From Paracoccaceae bacterium (lineage in GTDB: Bacteria > Pseudomonadota > Alphaproteobacteria > Rhodobacterales > Rhodobacteraceae): a stretch of 64,000 nt of DNA. The DNA lies in contig JAOTXT010000001.1 in assembly GCA_029862205.1 (NCBI GenBank), positions 122,936 to 186,935 of the forward strand, read 5' to 3'. A model generated the notes under the pieces. That model did no database searches. It saw nothing but the letters and a program-made list of their open reading frames with translations, and was not told where the DNA came from. This document shows, piece after piece, positions 1 to 6,748 of the stretch. Position 1 is the stretch's first letter. Every line of letters starts with the position of its first letter. The position numbers were made by a program, and so were the translations under genes.

Positions 1-348
1 ACCGATGACCCGGCCCCGGGCCTTGCCCGGTTTCTCGCCCAGCGCATTGACCCGGCTCACAGCGACCTGGCACCACCCGCCGGGGGCGCAACCCAGATCA
101 ACCACCCGCGCGCCCGGCACCAAGAACCGGTAGCGGTCATCGATCTCGATGATCTTGAAGGCGGCACGGCCGCGATAGCCTTCCTTGCGGGCCCGCTGGA
201 CATAAGGGTCGTTGAGCTGCCGTTCGAGCCACCGGGTCGATGCGAGCTTTCGCCCTTTCGCGGTCTTGACCCGGACTTTCAGATTTCGCGTGCCGCCGCT
301 GGAACCTCGGCCCGAACCCTGACCCGCGCCGCTTTTCGGGGCGGTCAT
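1..348 (-). CDS. rlmE: 23S rRNA (uridine-2'-O-)methyltransferase RlmE, C-terminus missing at window edge
   Basis: FtsJ/RrmJ-family enzyme that 2'-O-methylates a uridine of 23S rRNA during 50S maturation, using SAM. The 116 visible residues hold a Gly/Ser-rich leader, then the conserved YRGRAAFK segment (Lys65, expected first member of the K-D-K-E catalytic tetrad) and SAM motif [10 protein letters not shown], at about residues 84-92. The rest lies beyond base 1. Its ATG (346-348) overlaps the stop of the upstream Ppx/GppA gene as ATGA, so the two are translationally coupled. Ppx/GppA next to RlmE is, as I recall, a common alphaproteobacterial pairing. Confidence 0.93.
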   Translation of the reverse strand, partial: MTAPKSGAGQGSGRGSSGGTRNLKVRVKTAKGRKLASTRWLERQLNDPYVQRARKEGYRGRAAFKIIEIDDRYRFLVPGARVVDLGCAPGGWCQVAVSRVNALGEKPGKARGRVIG

Positions 349-1484
349 TGGGCGGCAATCCGCCGCTGTTGCAACAGACCGTAGAGCATCCCTTCGCGCA
401 GGCCCCTATCGGCAATGCGCATCCGCACGACCGGCCAACTTCTGAGCACCGTCATCAGAATGGCGGCGCCCGAGAGAAGCAGTTCCGCGCGGCCCGGACC
501 AATGCCGCGGTTCGATGCACTTTCGGTTCCCTCAGTCAGCAGCCGTTCGGCAACCGCGACAGCGGCGTTTGCCGACAGCCACATGCCGTCGACTTTCGAG
601 CGGTCATAGGTTGGCAGACCCAAATGCAGCGCGCCGAAGGTGGTCGCAGTGCCGGAGACGCCAATGATCTGCAGGCGCGTGCTCATGACTTGGCGGTCCT
701 CGGCCCGGAAGGGGATGAACCGGTCGAGTTGGGCCTCAAAATGATGCGACATGGCACCGAAACGGCGAACTTCGTCGCCGATATCGGCGAACCGTTCGTG
801 CAGGGTCGAGACGCCGAGCGGCACCGAGATCCAGTCGGTGATATGGGCGGCCGCAGCCCTGGCATTGGCACATTGATCACCGTCATTGCCCGACGGCGCC
901 AGCGTGCGAACTAGGCTCTCGCGCCGGCTGGGAGGCGTGCGGGACATGTCGACCCAGATGAGTTCGGTCGAGCCTCCGCCGATATCGAAGACCAAAAGCT
1001 GCTCCGCGTCCGGATCGATCAGGGGTGCGCAGCCGGCCACCGCAAAGCGCGCTTCCTCCTCGGCCGAAATTATCTCCATCTGCAGGCCGACCTCGCGCGC
1101 AACCCGGCGCACGAAGCCCATCCCGTTCGAGGCGCGGCGGCAGGCCTCGGTCGCGACGATCCTCGCATCCGAGACCCGGTGGCTGCGGATCTTAGAGGCA
1201 CAGATGCGGAGTGCCTTAAGTGCCCGGGCCTGAGCTGCGGCGCCCAACAGATTGGAATGCTCGACCCCCTCGCCAAGGCGCACAGCGCGCGAGAAGGCGT
1301 CAAGCACGGTGAAGCCGTCGCCATCGGGCCGGGCGACGAGAAGGCGGCAATTGTTGGTGCCCAGATCCAGGGCGGCGATCGGCGCAGGCGCACGGTTGTC
1401 GCCGCGCGTCCGCACGATAGCCCGCTCGGGCACCGGCGCACACGGAGCGTCCGCGTCCATATCGATGCGCGTCCTCTTCACCAC
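345..1484 (-). CDS. Ppx/GppA family phosphatase (exopolyphosphatase / pppGpp phosphatase)
   Basis: Actin-fold phosphatase of the Ppx/GppA family, hydrolysing terminal phosphates of polyphosphate or pppGpp. Phosphate-1 motif [15 protein letters not shown] lies near residue 38 and phosphate-2 motif [11 protein letters not shown] near residue 166; about 379 aa is the single-lobe family length. The longest frame begins with two GTG codons (1482-1484, 1479-1481); an ATG at 1458-1460 is an alternative start that removes only eight residues. Stop overlaps the rlmE ATG. Substrate preference cannot be told from sequence. Confidence 0.9.
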   Translation of the reverse strand: MVKRTRIDMDADAPCAPVPERAIVRTRGDNRAPAPIAALDLGTNNCRLLVARPDGDGFTVLDAFSRAVRLGEGVEHSNLLGAAAQARALKALRICASKIRSHRVSDARIVATEACRRASNGMGFVRRVAREVGLQMEIISAEEEARFAVAGCAPLIDPDAEQLLVFDIGGGSTELIWVDMSRTPPSRRESLVRTLAPSGNDGDQCANARAAAAHITDWISVPLGVSTLHERFADIGDEVRRFGAMSHHFEAQLDRFIPFRAEDRQVMSTRLQIIGVSGTATTFGALHLGLPTYDRSKVDGMWLSANAAVAVAERLLTEGTESASNRGIGPGRAELLLSGAAILMTVLRSWPVVRMRIADRGLREGMLYGLLQQRRIAAQ

Positions 1485-1565
1485 CGGCCTGTCACCGAGC
1501 TGTCGTACATTCTTCTAGCTCTAGGCGGTGACGGCGGTGACGGCAAGCAGATGGGTGATCTACGC

Positions 1566-2462
1566 CTACCCGCAGCTGGCGGCGGTATGCGCCGGAACCG
1601 GTTCGACACCCAACGCCCGGCAGACCTGGAAGACCAATTCCGACTTATTCAGCGTGTAGAAGTGCAGATCCTCGACCCCCTCGGCCATCAGCTCGTCGCA
1701 CTGCTCGGTCGCGATCGCGGTCGACAGCATGTCGTGGGAATCTTCGTCCCAGGCATTGTCATAGGCCTTGAACATCCAATCCGGGACCGGTGTGCCGCAG
1801 CTCTGGGCGAAGCGCACCGTCTTGTCGAAATCCTCGATCGGCAGGATGCCCGGAACGATGGGCTGGGTGATCCCCGCATCAGCGCAGGCATCGCGGAACC
1901 GAAGATAGGACTCATTCTGGAAGAATAGTTGTGTGATCGCGCCGGTTGCCCCCGCATCCAGCTTGCGTTTCAGATGCTCGATATCGGCCTTCATGTTGGA
2001 GGCTTCCGGGTGCCCGTCAGGATAGGCGGCGATCCAGATTCGGAACTGGCCCATCTCCGCCAAGGCCTCCACGAGCTCAACACTGCCTTCAAAACCACCC
2101 GGATGCACCTCGAACCGGTCATGCCCGGTAGGCGGATCTCCACGCAGGGCGACGATGCGATGGCATCCGAGCTTCGCATAGCTCCGCGCGACCTTCAGGA
2201 CCTCGTCTTTGGTCGCGCCGACGCAGGTCAGATGACCGGCCACATTCAGCCGGGCACAGTCGCGGATCGCCAGAATTGCCGCCATGGTCCGGTCGCGCGT
2301 GGTCCCACCCGCGCCATAGGTGACCGAGACGAAGTCAGGGCCCAGCGGCGCGAGCCGTTGAACAGATTCCCACAGCGCCATGCTGGCGCGGGGCGTCCGC
2401 GGCGGGAAGAATTCGAAGCTGATCCGAGGTTGGTTGCGGCCGTTCGGCACAGATCCATCCAT
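1566..2462 (-). CDS. metF: Methylenetetrahydrofolate reductase MetF
   Basis: FAD-dependent reduction of 5,10-methylene-THF to 5-methyl-THF, the methyl donor for methionine synthesis. Canonical bacterial MetF of 298 aa. Visible motifs are ISFEFFPP (active-site Glu of the TIM barrel), VTYGAGGTTRDRT, HLTCVGATKDEV and the flavin-contact ALRGDPP. I chose ATG 2460-2462 over GTG 2475-2477 because GGAG sits about 9 nt before the ATG and nothing precedes the GTG. It is transcribed divergently from a second, unusual MetF-like gene at 2740. Confidence 0.93.
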   Translation of the reverse strand: MDGSVPNGRNQPRISFEFFPPRTPRASMALWESVQRLAPLGPDFVSVTYGAGGTTRDRTMAAILAIRDCARLNVAGHLTCVGATKDEVLKVARSYAKLGCHRIVALRGDPPTGHDRFEVHPGGFEGSVELVEALAEMGQFRIWIAAYPDGHPEASNMKADIEHLKRKLDAGATGAITQLFFQNESYLRFRDACADAGITQPIVPGILPIEDFDKTVRFAQSCGTPVPDWMFKAYDNAWDEDSHDMLSTAIATEQCDELMAEGVEDLHFYTLNKSELVFQVCRALGVEPVPAHTAASCG

Positions 2463-2523
2463 TTTCGCTCGCTCCACTCAAAAGACACGCCAATCAGGCC
2501 AAAAGCAGCAAATACAGTTGTTT

Positions 2524-2552
2524 ATCTTAAAGGTTATTAAGCGACCTTTCAA
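2524..2552 (-). promoter_or_regulatory. Candidate metF promoter with inverted repeat filling the spacer
   Basis: On the minus strand TTGAAA (2552-2547) and TAAGAT (2529-2524) are separated by exactly 17 bp, a good housekeeping promoter. The inverted repeat AAAGGT-N9-ACCTTT (2549-2544 and 2534-2529) spans the spacer from -35 to -10, where a repressor would block RNA polymerase. The 5' leader would be about 55 nt. The regulator is unknown; methionine-cycle regulators of the ArsR/SahR type are possible by context only. Confidence 0.5.
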
Positions 2553-2739
2553 TGTCAAAAACCGACACAAACCCTGTCCTCGCGCGGGTTTTCCCTGTAT
2601 AAACACTGCAAGCACCGGGGGCATGTGTCGCAGACGCCCCATCCTAAGTCGAAAATCTGCGTGCGCGATGCTACATTTCAGCTAATCAGTGCGCGTTTCC
2701 CGCATTTCAACGCGGGAACATGGCCGGGAGAGGAAACCG

Positions 2740-3675
2740 ATGGCGACGATTCTAAACCTGTTCGGACGCAGGGAAAAGCCGGCGGCCGGTGCGGGCACCG
2801 CGCTGGCGGGTCTCCTGGACGGCTTTTCGATCGAGGTCATGCCGCGCACGGCCGAGAAGATCGAGGATTTCCGAGAGATATTGCCTCCTGATACCAGGGT
2901 CTACATCGCCCATATCGAAGGCACACCGATCGACGAGATGGTCGCGACAGCCAAGCGAATCGTTGGCGAAGGTTTCCCTGTGATGCCGCATTTCCCGGCA
3001 CGGATCATTGCTGACGAGACCGTTTTGGCCGATTGGATCGCGCGTTATCAGGGCGAGGCGGGGATTGATCAGGCGTTGCTCCTGGCTGGCGGCGTCGATG
3101 CGCCCCACGGCGAGTTCCATAGCTCGATGCAACTGTTGGAGACCGGGCTCTTCGACAAGGCCGGGTTCAAGCGCCTGCATGTGGCCGGGCACCCGGAAGG
3201 CAACAAGGATATCGATGCCGACGCTTCGGACCGGAACGTGATGGAGGCGCTGCGCTGGAAGCAAGCCTTCTCCGAGCGCACTGATGCAGAAATGGCGATT
3301 GCTACCCAGTTCTGCTTCGAAGCCCAGCCGGTCATCGAATGGGCCGAGCGGTTGAAGCGCGAGGGGATCACACTGCCAATCCATATCGGCGTCGCTGGCC
3401 CCGCCAAGTTGCAGACCATGATCAAGTTCGCCATGACCTGCGGCGTTGGCCCGTCGCTCCGCGTGCTTCAGCGCCGTGCAAAGGATGTGAGCAAGCTCGT
3501 GCTGCCATTCACGCCGGAAGAGTTCCTGTCCGAGCTTGCCGCGCACAAAGCGGCCAATCCGGACTTTGGCATCGCCAAGGTCCACTTCTTCCCGCTGGGC
3601 GGCATCAAAAAGACCGCGGAGTTCACCAGCGAGTCCGGGGCGGTGGCCCCCACGTCGCAAGCCGCGACTGCCTGA
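2740..3675 (+). CDS. Divergent methylenetetrahydrofolate reductase-like protein
   Basis: A 311-aa protein with a MetF-type TIM barrel but clearly different from the neighbouring MetF. It has FSIEVMPRT in place of the SFEFFPP strand, then DQALLLAGG, LHVAGHPEGNKDI, ATQFCFEA, HIGVAGPAKL and a KVHFFPLGGI motif near the C-terminus. In methylotrophic and demethylating bacteria such paralogs act with corrinoid methyltransferases, interconverting methyl- and methylene-THF; that role is inferred here from the next gene. Start chosen at ATG 2740, preceded by GGGAGAGGAA; an in-frame upstream start at 2689 lacks support. A 15-nt gap to the methyltransferase gene indicates an operon. Confidence 0.8.
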   Translation: MATILNLFGRREKPAAGAGTALAGLLDGFSIEVMPRTAEKIEDFREILPPDTRVYIAHIEGTPIDEMVATAKRIVGEGFPVMPHFPARIIADETVLADWIARYQGEAGIDQALLLAGGVDAPHGEFHSSMQLLETGLFDKAGFKRLHVAGHPEGNKDIDADASDRNVMEALRWKQAFSERTDAEMAIATQFCFEAQPVIEWAERLKREGITLPIHIGVAGPAKLQTMIKFAMTCGVGPSLRVLQRRAKDVSKLVLPFTPEEFLSELAAHKAANPDFGIAKVHFFPLGGIKKTAEFTSESGAVAPTSQAATA

Positions 3676-3690
3676 GGAGAGCAGCAAGTA

Positions 3691-4758
3691 ATGACTCGAA
3701 CAATCGTCGAGTCGAAGACCAAGACCGCGGTCATTGGCTTCGACCAGCCTTTCTGTGTGATCGGCGAACGCATCAACCCCACGGGCCGGAAGAAGCTGGC
3801 GGCGGAATTGGAGGCGGGCGATTTCTCGACCGTCGAGAAGGATGCGCTGGAACAGGTCGCCTGCGGCGCGACCATACTCGATGTGAACGCGGGCGTGGTT
3901 TACAATTCCAACCCCAACCCGAACGAGACCGAACCGCCCCTGATGCGGAAGATGATCGAGCTTGTGCAAGGGCTGGTGGATGTGCCGCTCTGCATCGACT
4001 CGTCGGTGCCAGGCGCGCTGGAAATGGGGCTTGAGACGGCTGAGGGCCGGCCGCTTCTAAACTCGGTGACCGGTGAGGAAGAGCGGCTGGAAATGGTCCT
4101 GCCGCTGGTCAAGAAATACAACGTTCCCGTGGTGGCGATCTCGAACGACGACACGGGGATCTCGGAAGACCCCGATGTGCGCTTTGCGGTGGCCAAAAAG
4201 ATCGTCGAGCGCGCAGCGGATCACGGAATTCCCGCCCACGACATCGTGGTCGACCCACTGGTCATGCCCGTGGGCGCCATGGCGACCGCGGGTCTGCAGG
4301 TCTTCGCCCTGGTGCGCAAGCTGCGCGAGGAACTGGGCGTCAACACCACCTGCGGGGCCTCGAACATCTCGTTCGGCCTGCCGAACCGCCATGGCATCAA
4401 CGACGCCTTCCTGCCGATGGCGATCGCCGCCGGCATGACCTCGGCAATCATGAACCCGGTTCAACCCGGCGCCAGCGACAAGAAGCTGGACGAACGCATG
4501 GCGGAACTGGCGGCGTTGGGGGTCTCAGTACCCGAAGGCATCGACCGCGCGGCTTTGTCGTCGCTGCTCGGCCTCGGCACCCGCCAGGCGAGTTCGTCAA
4601 AGGAGATGGAGGCGATCCGTGCCGCCAATTTCCTAATGAACAACGACCCCAACGGCGCCCAGTGGATCCGGCACAACAAGCCCGCCACCCCGGCCGGCAG
4701 CGCGGCAGAGGGAGCCCGCGGCCGGCGAGAAGGTCGCAGACGCCGGGCGGTGGCCTAG
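3691..4758 (+). CDS. Methyltetrahydrofolate:corrinoid-type methyltransferase (pterin-binding domain)
   Basis: TIM-barrel pterin-binding protein (355 aa) of the dihydropteroate-synthase-like methyltransferase family that moves methyl groups between corrinoid proteins and THF. Motifs are GERINPTGRKKL near residue 25, ILDVNAG, LCIDSS, NSVTGEEERLE, ISNDDTGI, VVDPLVMPVGA and CGASNISFGLPNR, all typical of AcsE/MtrH-like and MetH pterin domains. It lacks B12, homocysteine and dehydropteroate signatures. Start ATG 3691 follows GAGGAGAG. No corrinoid protein, MttB-like demethylase or reactivator is visible within the window, so its partners must be elsewhere. The last ~20 residues are Arg-rich and probably disordered. 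Confidence 0.85.
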   Translation: MTRTIVESKTKTAVIGFDQPFCVIGERINPTGRKKLAAELEAGDFSTVEKDALEQVACGATILDVNAGVVYNSNPNPNETEPPLMRKMIELVQGLVDVPLCIDSSVPGALEMGLETAEGRPLLNSVTGEEERLEMVLPLVKKYNVPVVAISNDDTGISEDPDVRFAVAKKIVERAADHGIPAHDIVVDPLVMPVGAMATAGLQVFALVRKLREELGVNTTCGASNISFGLPNRHGINDAFLPMAIAAGMTSAIMNPVQPGASDKKLDERMAELAALGVSVPEGIDRAALSSLLGLGTRQASSSKEMEAIRAANFLMNNDPNGAQWIRHNKPATPAGSAAEGARGRREGRRRRAVA

Positions 4759-4772
4759 CCAAAAAAGAAAGA

Positions 4773-4795
4773 CGCCCCAAGGGCGGGTTTTTCGT
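4773..4795. terminator. Bidirectional intrinsic terminator between convergent genes
   Basis: Stem CGCCC (4773-4777) and GGGCG (4781-4785) with a 3-nt loop, followed on the plus strand by a T run and preceded by an A run (4761-4770) that becomes a U tract for minus-strand transcripts. It sits between the stops of the methyltransferase gene (4758) and cysE (4813). Confidence 0.75.
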
Positions 4796-4812
4796 TTGCG
4801 TGGCGCCGTTGC

Positions 4813-5619
4813 TTACTCGACCTGATGGTCCATCGACAAGGACGGCCGCTCGCAGCCCGCGTCGCCCACGATCTTGGCCGGAATGCCCGCCACCGTCTTG
4901 CAACGCGGCACGTCCTTCAGCACCACCGAGCCCGCCGCGATGCGCGAGCATTCGCCGACGGTGATGTTGCCTAGCACCTTGGCCCCGGCCCCAATCAGCA
5001 CGCCGTCGCAGATTTTCGGGTGGCGGTCGCCCCCGGCCTTGCCGGTGCCGCCCAGCGTCACCGAGTGCAGCATCGAAACGTCGTCGCCCACCACCGCGGT
5101 TTCGCCGATCACGATGGAATGGGCATGGTCGATCATGATCCCCTTGCCGACGCGCGCGCCCGGGTGAATGTCGACCCCAAACACCTCGGAACAGCGCATC
5201 TGCAGGAAAAGCGCCAGGTCTTTGCGGCCCTCGGCCCATAGATGATGGGCCAGACGATAGGATTGGATCGCCAGGAACCCTTTGAAATAGAGCAGCGGTT
5301 GCACCATTCGGTGACAAGCCGGATCGCGCTCGTGGACGGCGACGATGTCCGCGCGACCCGCCTCGCCCATTGTCGCATTCTCCGCATAGGCTGTATCGGC
5401 CATCTCGCGGAGCAAAAGCGGCGACATTTCGGGGGACGACAATTTTTGCGCCAGCCGATAGCTCAGCGCGTGTTCGAGTGTTTCGTGATGAAGCACCACT
5501 GAATGTGCCAGGCTTGCCATAAACGGCTCATCCTGGGCCAATGCTTCCGCCTCGGTCCTGATCCGGCGCCAAACCGGATCCACCGCCTGCAGGTCGGCCC
5601 TTTGGGTCGTTGTGGCCAT
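4813..5619 (-). CDS. cysE: Serine O-acetyltransferase CysE
   Basis: Acetylates serine with acetyl-CoA, the first committed step of cysteine biosynthesis. 268 aa: an N-terminal helical SATase domain (ALAQDEPFMASLAHS, HETLEHALSYRLAQKL) followed by the left-handed beta-helix with hexapeptide repeats (DIHPGARVGKGIMIDHA, VSMLHSVTLGGTGK). The conserved DPAC and HPGARVGKG elements are present. Start ATG 5617-5619 is preceded by AGAGGAG. From memory, cysE flanks the distal end of the GTA cluster in several Rhodobacterales, which fits its position here. Confidence 0.95.
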   Translation of the reverse strand: MATTTQRADLQAVDPVWRRIRTEAEALAQDEPFMASLAHSVVLHHETLEHALSYRLAQKLSSPEMSPLLLREMADTAYAENATMGEAGRADIVAVHERDPACHRMVQPLLYFKGFLAIQSYRLAHHLWAEGRKDLALFLQMRCSEVFGVDIHPGARVGKGIMIDHAHSIVIGETAVVGDDVSMLHSVTLGGTGKAGGDRHPKICDGVLIGAGAKVLGNITVGECSRIAAGSVVLKDVPRCKTVAGIPAKIVGDAGCERPSLSMDHQVE

Positions 5620-5695
5620 CGCGCGCGCTCCTCTTGCACGGAAACATGCAGTCCTTTGAAATGGACATAGAAGAAGCGCTGCTGGATTTCCACAA

Positions 5696-6037
5696 ATGGA
5701 TGCGAAAAAGCTGACAGAATTTCAGGCGCAGTTGCAGGTTCTGGCCGCGCAAATAACTGAAGCGGAACAGAAATCCGCAGACGAGCGCGCGCCCGTTGAA
5801 CTGGATCAGCAGATGGTGGGGAGATTGAGCAGGATGGATGCCCTGCAGGTCCAGGCGATGGCGAAGGAGACGTCGCGCCGCCGGACGGCCGAGCTCAAGC
5901 GCATCGAAGCGGCGCTTACCCGGCTAAAGGAGGGAGAATTCGGGTATTGTCTGGAATGTGGAGAAGAAATCGCGGTGCGCCGGCTCGAACTCGACCCGGC
6001 GGCACCGCTATGTATCAATTGTGCGTCTGGCCGGTGA
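5696..6037 (+). CDS. DksA/TraR-family C4 zinc-finger protein
   Basis: A 113-aa protein with an N-terminal coiled-coil region (residues 1-75) and a C-terminal zinc finger YCLECGE...LCINCAS, a Cys-x2-Cys-x17-Cys-x2-Cys spacing like DksA/TraR. These proteins bind RNA polymerase through the secondary channel and modulate initiation, in DksA with ppGpp. The coiled coil is shorter than in full DksA (about 150 aa), so it is a short DksA-like paralog. It is divergent from cysE and convergent with the DUF2793 gene, whose stop directly abuts its own. Ribosome site is weak. Confidence 0.85.
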   Translation: MDAKKLTEFQAQLQVLAAQITEAEQKSADERAPVELDQQMVGRLSRMDALQVQAMAKETSRRRTAELKRIEAALTRLKEGEFGYCLECGEEIAVRRLELDPAAPLCINCASGR

Positions 6038-6748
6038 TCAGACCGGCCGCGGCGGCGCGATATCGAGGTAGTGCACAGCCAACCGGACTGTTCCGCCGGT
6101 GAAATTGCCGCCAGTCGCGGTCAAGAGCAGCGTCGATCCGTCATAGTATGCGATCGGCGAGCCCGTGACTCCATGGGCGAACGCGTTCTGCGAAACACCG
6201 AAACCCGATCCATAGCGGTCCGGACTGCCGGTCACGCCCAGCGACCAACTGGTCGCGCCGGTGACCGCGCTGGTGACCCGGGCCGTCACGCCAACCACCA
6301 CCGCCTTGTCGGGTATGAAAGCACTGGTCTCGGAGGCCGCACCCGCAATGACCACATGATCGAGCTCCGCGATCCGCATCGCACTCAGCGCCCCGCCGGC
6401 CGAGACTTGTTGGTCCGCTAACTGCCAGGAGTCTCCGTCATAGATCGCCAGACCGGGCTCGGCGACGACCCAAAGCCGCCATCCCGCCCAGGGCAGGATG
6501 AAGTCCCAGCCGCCGTTCAAGAACACGGCAACCTCGCCATCACGGCCGGTCCAGTCGCCAGTTCCGCCGCTCGCGACGATATGCGCATCGCCCTCCGCCG
6601 GCGAAATCGGTGGGGAGGGCAGATCCATATCTGCCACCTGACCCGACCCGGCGATGTCCAACCGCGCCAATGCCTCGTTGACGGTAACATGCTTCTGCGC
6701 CTGCGCTGCGTCGAGATACGGCAGGCCGATCCGAGGGGAATTACTCAT
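6038..6748 (-). CDS. DUF2793 protein, GTA-associated (probable spike/fibre)
   Basis: A 236-aa protein with the DUF2793 start, LPYLDAAQAQKHVTVNEALARLD, which recurs in phage- and GTA-linked proteins; in Rhodobacter capsulatus GTA a head-spike locus carries this domain type. The C-terminal half is beta-rich and Gly/Ser/Thr-rich (ATGGNFTGGTVRLAVHYLDI), as in receptor-binding or fibre proteins. Its ATG overlaps the stop of the upstream terminase-megatron fusion by 8 bp, so it is cotranslated with the GTA remnant. It appears intact. Function as an adhesin or spike is inferred. Confidence 0.75.
   Translation of the reverse strand: MSNSPRIGLPYLDAAQAQKHVTVNEALARLDIAGSGQVADMDLPSPPISPAEGDAHIVASGGTGDWTGRDGEVAVFLNGGWDFILPWAGWRLWVVAEPGLAIYDGDSWQLADQQVSAGGALSAMRIAELDHVVIAGAASETSAFIPDKAVVVGVTARVTSAVTGATSWSLGVTGSPDRYGSGFGVSQNAFAHGVTGSPIAYYDGSTLLLTATGGNFTGGTVRLAVHYLDIAPPRPV

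Noticed and set aside
2463..2739. SAM-type riboswitch upstream of metF
   Set aside because: I looked for SAM-II-like helices in the 55-nt leader and the divergent gap and saw none; the inverted repeat in the promoter is a simpler candidate.
2752..3969. 405-codon minus-strand frame opposite the MetF-like gene
   Set aside because: Shadow of GC-rich codons; no family motif, no ribosome site, and it covers two real plus-strand genes.
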